A DNA stretch of 64,000 nucleotides from Achromobacter sp. MYb9 (GTDB taxonomy: Bacteria > Pseudomonadota > Gammaproteobacteria > Burkholderiales > Burkholderiaceae_B). The position numbers were made by a program, and so were the translations under genes. Position 1 is the stretch's first letter, and the number at the start of each line of letters is the position of its first letter. Location: the NCBI RefSeq assembly GCF_002975275.1, contig NZ_PCOQ01000001.1, positions 1 through 64,000 of the forward strand, in the 5' to 3' direction. The notes beneath the pieces are model-generated. The model searched no databases. It was not told the origin of the DNA and saw only the letters and a list, made by a program, of their open reading frames with translations. Shown here one piece after another: positions 7,671-16,611 of the stretch.

Positions 7671-8882
7671 ATGAAGACCCGAATCAAGAACAGCCTTGCC
7701 GCCTGCGTGCTGGGCACCCTGTCCCTGTCCGCTCAGGCGCAGGTGTCCGACGATGTCGTGAAAATCGGCGTGCTGGGCGACCAGTCCGGCATGATGGCCG
7801 ACCTGTCCGGCAAGTTCGGCGTGGAAGCCGTGAAGATGGCCGTCGAGGATTTCGGCGGCAACGTGCTGGGCAAGCCCATCGAAGTGATTTCGGCCGACCA
7901 CCAGAACAAGGTGGATATCGGCGTATCGGTCGCCCGGCGCTGGTACGAGAACGACAAAGTGGACTTGATCCTGGACGTGCCGAACTCGGCCATCGCGCTG
8001 GCGGTGCAAGACCTGACCCGGCAGAAGAAGCGCGTCGTGATCTTCACCAGCGCGGGGTCGGCGGACCTGACGGGCAAGGCCTGCTCGCCCAACGGCATGC
8101 ACTGGACGTACGACACCTACGCCTATGCCACGGGCGTGGCCAACGGGGTGATGCAGGACGGCGGCAAGAGCTGGTACTTCATCACGTCCGACTACGCCTT
8201 CGGCCATTCGCTGGAACGCGACGCAATGGCGGTGGTGAAGGCCAACGGCGGCCAGGTAATCGGCAGCGTGCGCCACCCCATCGCCAGTTCGGACTTCTCG
8301 TCGTTCCTGCTGCAAGCACAGGCGTCCAAGGCGCAGGTGATCGGCCTGGCCAATGGCAGCGGCGACACCATCAACAGCATCAAGCAGGCGTTCGAATTCG
8401 GCATCATGGGCAGCAAGCAACGCGTGGCCGCGCTCTTCATGAGTATCGTGGACGTGCGCAGCGTGGGGCTGGAATACGCCCAGGGCCTGAATCTGGTTGA
8501 ACCCTTCTACTGGGATCAGGACGACAAGGCGCGGCAATGGTCCGAGCGCTACTTCAAGCGCACCGGCCGCATGCCCTCGATGGTGCAGGCCAGCAACTAC
8601 AGCGCCACCATGCATTACCTGAACGCCGTCAAAGCCGCGGGCACCGACGGGTCCGAAGCGGTGCTGAAGAAAATGCACGACACGCCCATCAATGACTTCA
8701 TGACCGAAAACGGCCGCATCCGCGAAGACGGTCGGGTGATGCGCGACCTGTACCTGTTCCAGGTGAAGAAGCCGTCGGAGTCCAAGCGCGACTGGGACTA
8801 CTACAACCTGGTGCGCAAGATCCCGGCCGAGCAGGCGTTCCGACCGCTGAAGGACGGCGGCTGCTCGCTGGTGAAGTCGTGA
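7671..8882 (+). CDS. Periplasmic substrate-binding protein of a HAAT-family ABC importer
   Basis: 403 aa. The first 23 residues are a signal peptide ending AQA before Q24. The mature chain has the Peripla_BP_6 layout, starting VVKIGVLGDQSGMMADLSGKFG. The internal SADHQNKVDIGVSVARRWYE and the FITSDYAFGHSLERDA segments are typical. GAGGAGA is correctly placed before the ATG. It is the extracytoplasmic receptor for the LivG/LivF/LivHM proteins encoded on the opposite strand. HAAT receptors with this N-terminus are often for aromatic or organic acids; ligand unproven. Confidence 0.9.
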   Translation: MKTRIKNSLAACVLGTLSLSAQAQVSDDVVKIGVLGDQSGMMADLSGKFGVEAVKMAVEDFGGNVLGKPIEVISADHQNKVDIGVSVARRWYENDKVDLILDVPNSAIALAVQDLTRQKKRVVIFTSAGSADLTGKACSPNGMHWTYDTYAYATGVANGVMQDGGKSWYFITSDYAFGHSLERDAMAVVKANGGQVIGSVRHPIASSDFSSFLLQAQASKAQVIGLANGSGDTINSIKQAFEFGIMGSKQRVAALFMSIVDVRSVGLEYAQGLNLVEPFYWDQDDKARQWSERYFKRTGRMPSMVQASNYSATMHYLNAVKAAGTDGSEAVLKKMHDTPINDFMTENGRIREDGRVMRDLYLFQVKKPSESKRDWDYYNLVRKIPAEQAFRPLKDGGCSLVKS

Positions 8883-9643
8883 TGGACGGCGCGCTTGGCC
8901 TCTTGGCCGGCAAGCGCGCCGTGGTCACGGGGGGCGCCAACCCCCGTGGCATCGGCGCGGCCGTCGTCGACCTGTTCCTGGCGCAGGGCGCGACCGTGGC
9001 GGTGCTGGACCAGGCCTATCCCGAACGCGCAGGCGCCGGGCTGGCGGATGGCCGCGTGGACGTGCATTGCGACGTGTCGCGGGGCGAATCGTGCGAAGCG
9101 GCCCTGGCGCAAGCCACGCAAGCGCTCGGCGGCGTCGACGTGCTGGTCAACAACGCGGGCATCGTCGCCGCGACCCGCATCTGGGACCTGGCCGAGGACG
9201 AATTCCGCCGCATGATTGACGTGAACCTGACCGGCACGTACAACGTCACGCACGCAGCCTTGCCGGCCCTGCTGGAAAGCACCCGGCGGCCAGCCATCGT
9301 GAACCTGGGCTCCACGGCCGCGCTGCGCGGCGGCGGCCTGCTGGGCGGTTCGCACTACGCGGCCTCCAAGGGCGGGGTCATCAGTTTCACCAAAGCGCTG
9401 GCACGCGAACTCGGCCCGCGCGGCGTGCGCGCCAATTGCGTGGCCCCGGGCATTATCGAAACCGACATGACGCTGGGAAAATTCGGCGAAAATTGGGAAC
9501 AAGAACTCAAACAGGGCATTCCGCTGCAACGCTTCGGCCTACCCGCCGACGTCGCGCAGGCCATTCTCTTCCTGGCTTCGGACCTGTCCTCCTACTCAAC
9601 CGGCATCGTGGTCGACGTCAACGGCGGCTTCCACATTCACTAG
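8882..9643 (+). CDS. SDR-family oxidoreductase (plus arm)
   Basis: 253-aa classical SDR. The cofactor loop TGGANPRGIG lies at 16-25, NNAG at 90-93, and catalytic Ser144 (NLGSTAAL), Tyr159 and Lys163 (YAASK). The C-terminal FLASDLSSYSTGIVVDVNGG is the FabG-like end. The ATG at 8882 overlaps the binding-protein stop as TGATG; a GTG one codon earlier is less likely. Together with the SDR at 6237-7016 it provides two dehydrogenase steps for the cluster. Confidence 0.88.
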   Translation: MDGALGLLAGKRAVVTGGANPRGIGAAVVDLFLAQGATVAVLDQAYPERAGAGLADGRVDVHCDVSRGESCEAALAQATQALGGVDVLVNNAGIVAATRIWDLAEDEFRRMIDVNLTGTYNVTHAALPALLESTRRPAIVNLGSTAALRGGGLLGGSHYAASKGGVISFTKALARELGPRGVRANCVAPGIIETDMTLGKFGENWEQELKQGIPLQRFGLPADVAQAILFLASDLSSYSTGIVVDVNGGFHIH

Positions 9644-9658
9644 GCATTCCCAGAAGCA

Positions 9659-10495
9659 ATGAGCACTCCCGACCGCATGCTGTCCATCCTCGACCTCTTT
9701 CGCGACGGCACCACCGCCGCGTTCCAGGAAGACGTCATGGCACATCTGGAGTGCTCGCGCGCAACCGCCTACCGGTACCTGAAATCGCTGACCGAAAGCG
9801 GTCTGCTCGCGCCCACCGCGGGCGGCGCGTATGTGCTGGGATCGCGCATCATCGAACTGGACCGACACCTGCGCCAGCATGATCCGTTGATGCGCGCCGC
9901 GCGCGACGTCATGCGCGCCACGGGCGACGAACTTCACGCCAACTTGATGCTGTGCAGCTATTACGGCGACAAGGTCCTGTGCGTGGACCGCTATTGGACC
10001 GACAACTCCATCGAATCCAGCTATGCGCGCGGCCGCCCTTTTCCGATGTTCCGCGGCGCCACCGCCAAACCCATCCTGGCCAACCTGCCGCCCTATCAGC
10101 TGCGCAACCTGATGCTCTGGCATGCGGCCGAAATCCGCGAGGCGGGGCTTGGGGACGACTGGGACGCGTTCAGGGCGAACCTGAAGCGGTTGCGCACGGC
10201 TGGCGTGTGTGTCTCGCACGGCGAGGTCGACCGTGGCCTGATGGGTATCGGCGCGGCGATATTCAGCGCTGAACAGAAGGTCGTGGGCAGCCTGGTGTTC
10301 ATCGCATCGCAAGCACACACCCCGCCCGAGCGCCTGGATCTGCTGCAGGCGCGCATCCAGGTCGCCGCGGCCGAGGTATCCCGCAATCTGCAGGCGCCAC
10401 AAAGCAACGGCGCGGCGGCGATCGGCATCATGCCGTCGCGGCCGCGCCGCATCAGAGCGCCGGCCGGCTCAGCGCCGGCACGGCCCAAAGCCTGA
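9659..10495 (+). CDS. IclR-family transcriptional regulator of the catabolic cluster
   Basis: 278 aa. The N-terminal winged helix-turn-helix is QEDVMAHLECSRATAYRYLK, followed by an IclR effector domain containing GVCVSHGEVDRGLMGIGAAIF. The C-terminus has a 25-residue Arg/Ala/Pro tail of low complexity. It starts 15 bases after the SDR stop and is last in the plus arm. Its stop codon abuts the ppa stop codon with no gap, convergently. By family it senses a small organic acid and acts on the divergent promoters at 7095-7137; this target is inference. Confidence 0.87.
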   Translation: MSTPDRMLSILDLFRDGTTAAFQEDVMAHLECSRATAYRYLKSLTESGLLAPTAGGAYVLGSRIIELDRHLRQHDPLMRAARDVMRATGDELHANLMLCSYYGDKVLCVDRYWTDNSIESSYARGRPFPMFRGATAKPILANLPPYQLRNLMLWHAAEIREAGLGDDWDAFRANLKRLRTAGVCVSHGEVDRGLMGIGAAIFSAEQKVVGSLVFIASQAHTPPERLDLLQARIQVAAAEVSRNLQAPQSNGAAAIGIMPSRPRRIRAPAGSAPARPKA

Positions 10496-11026
10496 TCAGG
10501 CCTTGTTGTAGCGTTCCACGCTGTTCACGATTTCCTCGTGGGCGGCGTCGACGCCCTTCCAGCCTTTGACCTTGACCCACTTGCCCTTCTCGAGATCTTT
10601 GTAGTGCTCGAAGAAGTGCTGGATACGCGCGACGTCTTCGGTCGGCAGATCTTCGTAGGACTTGATGTTGCGGTACGGGGGGTACAGCTTTTCGATCGGC
10701 ACGGCCAGCAGCTTGGCATCGCCGCCCGATTCGTCGTCCATTTCCAGCACGCCGATGGCGCGGCAGCGCACGACGGCGCCGATCTGGATCGGGAACGGGG
10801 TCAGCACCAGCACGTCGGCGGGGTCGCCGTCGTCGGACAAGGTCTGGGGGATGTAGCCGTAATTGCACGGATAGTGCATGGCCGTCAGCATGAAGCGGTC
10901 AACGAAAATCGCCCCCGTCTCTTTGTCGACCTCGTACTTGACCGGGTCGGCGTTCATGGGGATTTCGATGATGACGTTGAAGTCTTCCGGCAGCTTCTTG
11001 CCAGGGGAGACGCGATCAAGACTCAT
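10496..11026 (-). CDS. ppa: Inorganic pyrophosphatase (family I)
   Basis: 176 aa, normal length. It hydrolyses pyrophosphate to phosphate in the cytoplasm and so drives biosynthetic reactions. Signatures: the active-site block [10 protein letters not shown] with its three Asp, upstream [19 protein letters not shown], and [12 protein letters not shown]. It lies 32 bases downstream of hemY on the same strand and is probably co-transcribed, though it may have its own promoter. Its stop is directly adjacent to that of the convergent IclR gene. Confidence 0.96.
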   Translation of the reverse strand: MSLDRVSPGKKLPEDFNVIIEIPMNADPVKYEVDKETGAIFVDRFMLTAMHYPCNYGYIPQTLSDDGDPADVLVLTPFPIQIGAVVRCRAIGVLEMDDESGGDAKLLAVPIEKLYPPYRNIKSYEDLPTEDVARIQHFFEHYKDLEKGKWVKVKGWKGVDAAHEEIVNSVERYNKA

Positions 11027-11058
11027 GATTCAACCTTGTTGAGTGTCTGAAGAAATGT

Positions 11059-12678
11059 TCAAAGCGAGCCGTCGTCCTTGAACGGCGGCTTGGTGGCCGG
11101 CACCGGCGCCGGCGCGGTGGCGGGCGCAGGCTTCGGGCTGGCGGGAGGGGCCGGCGAGTACGTCGGCACGGGCTCGTCGAAAGCCGCCGCCGGGATCGGG
11201 GCGCTGTCGAAGTACTCGTCGATGTCGGACGTGCCGCCCGCAAGCGGCGCGTCTTCCGGCGCCAAGGCGCGGTCGCGCTGGTCCTTGTTGACGCGCGCAT
11301 CGGGATCCAGCACGTAGTCGGAGGCCGATGCGGCCACCGAAGGCGGCAACGCCGGGTAGTCGCCACCGATGTCGGCATCGCCGTCGTTGTCCGACAAGCC
11401 CACCGCGTAGCCGCCTTCGGCGTCTACCCGGTATGGGTCGGATCCCGTATCCGCGGCAGGAAGCGCGGCATCCGCCGCCAGCACCGGCAGCGCCATGCTG
11501 GCCGCCGTGGCCAGGCGCCAGTGGCGCACCGCATCCGCGGGACGTTCCAGGCGATCGTACAGGCTGCCCAGCAATGCATGGGTCTGCGCATCGCTGCGGC
11601 GGCTGAGACTACGCAACAGATAGCGTTCGGCCTGCCCCCACAATTGGCCGTTCAGGCAGAGCATGCCCAACGCGGTCAGGAGGTCGGGATCCGTGGGGCG
11701 CTGTTGCAGCCACGTTTCAGCGCGGGCCAGGCGGCGCGATACCTGCTCGGCTTCGCAGCGGGCATAGGCCGCCACCAGCGTCGGATTGAACTTCACGGCC
11801 ACGGCGGCTTCCAGCACGCGGGCCGCTTCGTTGGCTTCACCCGCCGCGTCGAAGGCGGCCGCGCCGGCCAGCGCGATATCAGGCAGCAGGCGCTCTTCGG
11901 CCTTCAGGTCTTTCCAGATGGCGCGCCAGGCATCGCTATTGGCAGCCGCGCGCAAACGCGCCGCGCCGGAAGCGTCGATCAGCTGGTCGGCTTCGCTGCG
12001 CGCCAGGGCGTTGCGGCGCACCAGGCCGCGGGCCAACGTAAAGACCTGCTCGTCATGCTGGAGCGCGGTGTGTGCGCGCAACAGCAGGCGCATGGTGTGC
12101 AGGTGGCGGGCTCCGCCGTCGGCCAGCGGCGCCAGCACCGCCAACGCGCGCTCGGCGCGGCCTTGATCCAGCAGCATGTCGGCCGAAACCGTGGCCGTGG
12201 CTTCCACCAGGCCCGGTTCGGTGCCGGCGTGTTCCTGCGCGGTCGCCAGCAGGCGGTCACGGCGGTCGAATTCGCCCAGGCCATGCGCGGCCCGCGCGGC
12301 GGACAGCGCCGCCAGCACGCGGCGGGTCTTGACCTTGGTCTGCTCAAGCAGTTTGGTCAGATCCTTTTCGGCATGGGTGTAGCGGCCTTCCAGCAAGCCG
12401 ATCCAGCCGCGCTCCAGCAACTCGTGGTCGCGGGCCTGGGCGCGTTTGCCCCGCCATACGCGAACGCGGTCGGGGATGGCCAGCAGCCACGCCAGCAGGC
12501 GCAAACCGATGTACAGCACGATGAAGGCCGCGACGATCAGCAGGACGGCCAGCGTCAGCGACATCCCGATGCGCCACGGCCAGACCAGCAACAGCACGTT
12601 GCCGGAATGGGATCGCAGCACCACCGCCAGAGCGACGGCGATGACGGCAAGCAGCAGAGTCCAGAACCAGGTACGCAT
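11059..12678 (-). CDS. hemY: HemY: inner-membrane TPR protein of the heme operon
   Basis: 539 aa. Two N-terminal membrane segments (about residues 5-25 and 37-65) precede a long helical TPR-type region. The extreme C-terminus, about 120 residues rich in Ala, Pro and Asp, is low complexity. This is the proteobacterial HemY found in hem operons, unrelated to the protoporphyrinogen oxidase of the same name in Gram-positives. It starts 5 bases after hemX. A role in scaffolding heme synthesis at the membrane is proposed for the family. Confidence 0.88.
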   Translation of the reverse strand: MRTWFWTLLLAVIAVALAVVLRSHSGNVLLLVWPWRIGMSLTLAVLLIVAAFIVLYIGLRLLAWLLAIPDRVRVWRGKRAQARDHELLERGWIGLLEGRYTHAEKDLTKLLEQTKVKTRRVLAALSAARAAHGLGEFDRRDRLLATAQEHAGTEPGLVEATATVSADMLLDQGRAERALAVLAPLADGGARHLHTMRLLLRAHTALQHDEQVFTLARGLVRRNALARSEADQLIDASGAARLRAAANSDAWRAIWKDLKAEERLLPDIALAGAAAFDAAGEANEAARVLEAAVAVKFNPTLVAAYARCEAEQVSRRLARAETWLQQRPTDPDLLTALGMLCLNGQLWGQAERYLLRSLSRRSDAQTHALLGSLYDRLERPADAVRHWRLATAASMALPVLAADAALPAADTGSDPYRVDAEGGYAVGLSDNDGDADIGGDYPALPPSVAASASDYVLDPDARVNKDQRDRALAPEDAPLAGGTSDIDEYFDSAPIPAAAFDEPVPTYSPAPPASPKPAPATAPAPVPATKPPFKDDGSL

Positions 12679-12683
12679 AAGGC

Positions 12684-13877
12684 TCAGTCCTGCCCGCTAG
12701 TCTTGAAACCCGCGGCGCGCAACGCGGCCACGGCGTTCAGGCTGTCGGCCACGTCCGGCATGCGCACGGCGATGTCGGTCTGCGCCAGTTCGCGCGCCAA
12801 CGTCTGGGCGGCGACGGTGTCGGGGGAACGGTTGTCGAAGTACTTGGCCAGCGTCACACCGACATTGTCGAGTTCGCTCTTCCAGACGGCGGGCTGGCGC
12901 ATCAGCATGGCCAGTTGCACGGTCAGCAGGCGCTGGCGCAGCGTGCCGCGCACCTGATCGGCCTGTTCGGGCGACAGCAGCAAGGCGGCGGGTTCGTCCA
13001 CGCGCTGGATGGTGATCAGTCCGCCCAGCTCTTGCGCCAGCGCGGAACCCGCGCGGCCGGGCCACGAGACCACTTCGGCGCGCCAGCGCTGCCACCACGG
13101 GGCATCGGCCGGCAGGCCTGCCTGCGGATCGACCACCGGCGCGGGCGCCACGGCCGGGCGGCTTTCGCCGGCGGCAGCCACGCCCGGGGCAACGGTGTCC
13201 GGCACCAGCAACGGCGCCTTGCCAACCAGCGACACCAGCCGCTCGATGCGAGCCGATTGGGCGGGGATATCCACGGTGGAGACGGCGCGCAGGCGGTCCA
13301 GGTCGCCGTTGATGGCCTGTTGCAAGCTGGAGAAGCGGGGGCGGTCGGCGCGGGCCAGGCGCGATTGCGCGGTTTCCAGCGCCACGATCGCGTTGGACAC
13401 GTTGCCGGCCAGGCGCAACTGCTGGTTGGCGATGGTCAACAGGCGTTCGACGTCATTGGCCAGCAGCTCATCGCTGGCGCCGTCGTTGAAGTTCTGCCAG
13501 GCCAGTTGCAACGCGTTGTATTGGCTTTGCGTTTCGCGCACGGTGTCTTCGAGTTCGCCCACGCGGCCGGCTTGGGCCTGCGCCAGCGCCAAGGCCTCGC
13601 GCGTGTCCTTGCGGGCTTGCGCCACGTCGGCCGTCAGCGTGTCGATGCGCGACGCAACCTCGCGCCCGGCGGACACGAACTGCGTGCGCTGCTTCCACAG
13701 CGCATACCCCAGGCCAACGGCCAGCAGGATGACGATTATCAGGGCGGTGACCAATGGGCCACTGCCGCGCTTGGCCGGACGGGCCTTGACGGAATCGGCC
13801 GGGGCCGATGCGGGCGCACTTGCGCCCGGGGCGGCCGTGGGAACGACCGGATCGGTAGCGGGAGTCTTGTCTGTCAT
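12684..13877 (-). CDS. hemX: HemX-like membrane protein of the heme operon
   Basis: 397 aa. A disordered Pro/Ala-rich N-terminus precedes one membrane segment (GPLVTALIIVILLAVGLGYA), then a coiled-coil-rich periplasmic domain. This is the HemX family, often mislabelled uroporphyrinogen-III methyltransferase; no methyltransferase motif is seen. Start chosen at MTDKTPAT because the upstream extension has no ribosome-binding site and overlaps the intergenic gap to hemD (37 bases). Operon member between hemD and hemY. Confidence 0.85.
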   Translation of the reverse strand: MTDKTPATDPVVPTAAPGASAPASAPADSVKARPAKRGSGPLVTALIIVILLAVGLGYALWKQRTQFVSAGREVASRIDTLTADVAQARKDTREALALAQAQAGRVGELEDTVRETQSQYNALQLAWQNFNDGASDELLANDVERLLTIANQQLRLAGNVSNAIVALETAQSRLARADRPRFSSLQQAINGDLDRLRAVSTVDIPAQSARIERLVSLVGKAPLLVPDTVAPGVAAAGESRPAVAPAPVVDPQAGLPADAPWWQRWRAEVVSWPGRAGSALAQELGGLITIQRVDEPAALLLSPEQADQVRGTLRQRLLTVQLAMLMRQPAVWKSELDNVGVTLAKYFDNRSPDTVAAQTLARELAQTDIAVRMPDVADSLNAVAALRAAGFKTSGQD

Positions 13878-13914
13878 GACGCGATTGTATTCGGTGTCTG
13901 TCCGATGCAACGAA

Positions 13915-14715
13915 TCAAGCAGCAACAAAAGCCTGGAAAATCGACTCGTCGTTGGGTAAGCAGATTTTTACCATTGCTGGTGGCGCATCGCCATGACAAC
14001 CCGCCGGCACGCGGCGCGCCAGCGAGGGATGGGTCAGCACGAAGCGGCATCGCTCCCACCAGGAAGCCAGGCCCGCGGCGTCCAGGCCGGCGCGCACGGC
14101 ATCCGCGCCTTCGCCGCTGGTGATGAGCCACGTGGCGCTGACGCCGGCATCCGCCCAGCGCCGCAGCGGCGCCAGTTGCGCCGCATCCCAGCTGGCCGGG
14201 CGGCGCAGATAGGCCGCGTGGCGCGTAACGGCCGCGCCGTGCGCCTCAAGCCGGTCTCCCAGCCAATCCCGGCCCTGGGTGCCGCGCACCAGCAGCACGC
14301 GGGCCGGTAGCTGCGGCAACCCGCAAAGCACCTGCCACAAGGCCTCGGAGTCATGGCTGGGCGCATCCTCGCCGGGATGCAGAACTGTTGTATTCGCGCC
14401 AAAGCCGGGCGACTCGCGCAGCCCCCCGGCACTGGCGGGCCCGACCGTGGCGGCAATGGTGCCGGCCGGCCAGACGGACGGCCCGTCCGCGCGGGCCAGT
14501 TGGTCCAGGTACTGCTTGCCCGCATTGCCGCTGACGAACACGACCATGTCAAAGTCGGCCGGCCGCGGCAGGTCCGTGGTGGCGACGTCCAGGGGCTGGA
14601 TTTCAAGGGCAGGCAGCATGCAGACCGACCAGCCGGCGTCGTTCAGGCGGCCGGCCAGCGCTTCGTTTCGGCCCGCGGGCCGTGTCAGGACAGCGACTCG
14701 CGGCGGCGTGGACAT
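13915..14715 (-). CDS. hemD: Uroporphyrinogen-III synthase
   Basis: 266 aa, starting [20 protein letters not shown], matching HemD length and N-terminal pattern. It closes and isomerises hydroxymethylbilane to uroporphyrinogen III. HemD proteins are poorly conserved; FVSGNAGKQYL, LLVRGTQGRDWL and the C-terminal TSGEGADAV are the recognisable blocks. The ATG overlaps the hemC stop as TGATG. Gene order with hemC makes the assignment firm. Confidence 0.9.
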   Translation of the reverse strand: MSTPPRVAVLTRPAGRNEALAGRLNDAGWSVCMLPALEIQPLDVATTDLPRPADFDMVVFVSGNAGKQYLDQLARADGPSVWPAGTIAATVGPASAGGLRESPGFGANTTVLHPGEDAPSHDSEALWQVLCGLPQLPARVLLVRGTQGRDWLGDRLEAHGAAVTRHAAYLRRPASWDAAQLAPLRRWADAGVSATWLITSGEGADAVRAGLDAAGLASWWERCRFVLTHPSLARRVPAGCHGDAPPAMVKICLPNDESIFQAFVAA

Positions 14716-15662
14716 CAGTCCGGCCGGGGGTCGGCTTGCAGCAGTTCCTGGAGGATGGCGGCTGCGCCGGCATCCAGCAGTTCTTGCGCGGCGGCGATGC
14801 CCAGGGCTTCGGCGCCCGCCACCGGACCGCTGCGGGTCGCATGGACCATGCGCGTGCCGTCGGGTGAAGCCACCAGCGCGCGCAGCGAGAGCGTGTCGCC
14901 CGAGATCTCGGCGAATGCCGCCAGCGGCACCTGACAGGAGCCGCCCAGCTTGCGGGACACGGCCCGCTCGGCCAGCACGCAGGACGTGGTGGCCGCGCTG
15001 ATCAGCGGCGCCAACCACGCGCGCATGTCGTCGCGATCGTCGCGGATTTCGATGCCCAGCGCGCCCTGCCCGGCAGCCGGCAGACTGTCGGCCGGGTCCA
15101 GCAGGCTGCTGATGCGCCCACCCAACCCCAAGCGTTCCAGTCCGGCGGCCGCAAGGACGATGGCGTCGTATTCGCCCTTGTCCAGCTTGCCCAGGCGCGT
15201 GTCCAGATTGCCGCGCAGCGGCTTGACCGACAGGGCCGGATAGCGCGCGCGGATCTGCGATTCGCGGCGCAGGCTGGACGTGCCCACGACTGCGCCCGCC
15301 GGCAGGTCTGCCAGCGTTGCATAGCGATTGGACACGAAGGCATCGCGCGGATCGGCGCGATCAAGGACGGCGCAAAGCTCGAACGGGGCTTGCAGATCCA
15401 CCGGCACGTCCTTCAAGGAGTGCACGGCGAGATCGGCGCGCCCGTCGAGCAGCGCGTTTTCGAGTTCCTTGACGAACAGTCCTTTGCCGCCCACTTTGGA
15501 CAGGGTGCGGTCGAGGATCTGGTCGCCCCGGGTCGTCAGGGTAAGAAGCTCAACCGCGCACGCCGGGTAGAGCGTGCGCAGCCGGTCGCGCACATGCTCG
15601 GCTTGCCACAGGGCAAGCCGGCTGGCGCGGGTCGCGATGACCAGGCGTTGCGGAAGAGACAC
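14715..15662 (-). CDS. hemC: Porphobilinogen deaminase (hydroxymethylbilane synthase)
   Basis: 315 aa. It polymerises four porphobilinogens to hydroxymethylbilane using a dipyrromethane cofactor. [19 protein letters not shown], the TRGDQILD and [13 protein letters not shown] blocks, and the substrate-binding HSLKDVP are present. The cofactor Cys lies in [13 protein letters not shown]. The start is GTG at 15662, nine bases after the stop of the small upstream ORF; an ATG at 15672 is in another frame. First hem gene of the operon hemC-hemD-hemX-hemY. Confidence 0.95.
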   Translation of the reverse strand: MSLPQRLVIATRASRLALWQAEHVRDRLRTLYPACAVELLTLTTRGDQILDRTLSKVGGKGLFVKELENALLDGRADLAVHSLKDVPVDLQAPFELCAVLDRADPRDAFVSNRYATLADLPAGAVVGTSSLRRESQIRARYPALSVKPLRGNLDTRLGKLDKGEYDAIVLAAAGLERLGLGGRISSLLDPADSLPAAGQGALGIEIRDDRDDMRAWLAPLISAATTSCVLAERAVSRKLGGSCQVPLAAFAEISGDTLSLRALVASPDGTRMVHATRSGPVAGAEALGIAAAQELLDAGAAAILQELLQADPRPD

Positions 15663-15671
15663 GTGACGTCA

Positions 15672-15794
15672 TCAAACGAAATTGGAGACGATGACCGTCG
15701 CGACTACCCCGAGGATGGCCAGCACGAAAAGGCCCTGAAGGAGGCTCAGGCCCGATTCGGATTGCTGGGGATCAACGGATCTACGCAGACTCAT
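15672..15794 (-). CDS. Small single-pass membrane protein between terC-like gene and hemC
   Basis: 40 aa beginning MSLRRSVDPQQSESG and continuing as one hydrophobic helix to the end. The segment SGLSLLQGLFVLAILG resembles the N-terminal helix of type IV pilins, but the usual E5 of pilins is Gln. It overlaps the end of the terC-like gene by 14 bases and ends 9 bases before the hemC start, with an AGGA upstream of its ATG. The tight packing supports a real gene. No function is recognisable. Confidence 0.5.
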   Translation of the reverse strand: MSLRRSVDPQQSESGLSLLQGLFVLAILGVVATVIVSNFV

Positions 15795-16497
15795 GGGATT
15801 CCTTGGAAGCGATTTTGCGGCTTGCCAGCCACCGTCCAAGGACAACAACGAGCAAGGCGCCGATAATTTCAGCGGCGATTTTAACCGTAGTGGGCTGAAC
15901 ACCGAATTGACGTTCGACAACAACGTCGGTAATCAGCATGCCACCAGCGATCCAGCCCAGCAAGGCGGCGCCAAACGTAACCACCAACGGGTACTTGTCG
16001 ATCAGCTTGAGGACCAGCGTGCTGCCCCAGATGATGATCGGCACGCTGACGATCAGGCCGAACGCAACCAGACCGATCTGATGGTCGGCATGGGCGTTCT
16101 GGGCTGCGCCGGCAATGGCGATCACGTTGTCCAGGCTCATCACGAAGTCGGCGATGATGATGGTCTTGATGGCCGCGGCGATGGATGTCCCACCCTTCAC
16201 GTTGCCATGCGCATCGTCTTCAGGAACCAAGAGCTTGACGCCGATCCAGACGAGCAGCAGGCCGCCGACGACTTTCAGGAACGGGATCGACAGCAGCGTC
16301 AGTGCGAAAGCGATCAGCACGACACGCAGGATGATGGCGCCCGCGGTACCCCACAGGATGCCCTGCATGCGCTGTTTGGGTGCCAGATTGCGGCAAGCCA
16401 GCGCGATCACGACGGCGTTGTCGCCGCCCAGCAGGATGTCGATGAGGATGATCTGGAATACCGCTGCCCAACTCAGCGTCTGGAAAAACTCAAGCAC
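15781..16497 (-). CDS. TerC/YjbE-family integral membrane protein (copy A)
   Basis: 238 aa with about seven membrane helices. The two TerC hallmarks are present: LIDILLGGDNAVVIALACRNL early and IADFVMSLDNVIAIAGAA in the middle, with acidic and Asn residues inside the membrane. TerC proteins are implicated in metal (Mn) homeostasis or tellurite resistance. Start taken as GTG at 16497 (VLEFFQTL) with GGGGG upstream; the longer frame includes the preceding terminator. It follows copy B on the same strand, separated by hairpins. Confidence 0.87.
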   Translation of the reverse strand: MLEFFQTLSWAAVFQIILIDILLGGDNAVVIALACRNLAPKQRMQGILWGTAGAIILRVVLIAFALTLLSIPFLKVVGGLLLVWIGVKLLVPEDDAHGNVKGGTSIAAAIKTIIIADFVMSLDNVIAIAGAAQNAHADHQIGLVAFGLIVSVPIIIWGSTLVLKLIDKYPLVVTFGAALLGWIAGGMLITDVVVERQFGVQPTTVKIAAEIIGALLVVVLGRWLASRKIASKESHESA

Positions 16498-16524
16498 TAT
16501 AGAACCCCCGAAGGCATTTATATG

Positions 16525-16551
16525 AAAAGAAAGGCCGGTCCCGAGCCGGCC
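16525..16551 (-). terminator. Intrinsic terminator between the two TerC-like genes
   Basis: Read on the minus strand: GGCCGG, seven-base loop, CCGGCC, then TTTCTTTT. It ends the copy B transcript. A second hairpin, GCCGTGC/GCACGGC at 16557-16573, lies just 5' of it. Copy A must therefore depend on read-through or an unrecognised promoter. Confidence 0.7.
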
Positions 16552-16611
16552 ATCCCGCCGTGCCATGCACGGCAGGATCATTCAAAACAACTGATTATTG
16601 TAATTCAGCTT

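Noticed and set aside
7134-8678. 514-codon minus-strand frame opposite the cupin and binding-protein genes
   Set aside because: His/Gly/Ala-rich antisense frame; sense strand has signal peptide, ribosome-binding sites and family motifs.
12684-13877. Uroporphyrinogen-III C-methyltransferase activity for HemX
   Set aside because: No SAM-dependent methyltransferase motif; sequence is membrane anchor plus coiled coil.
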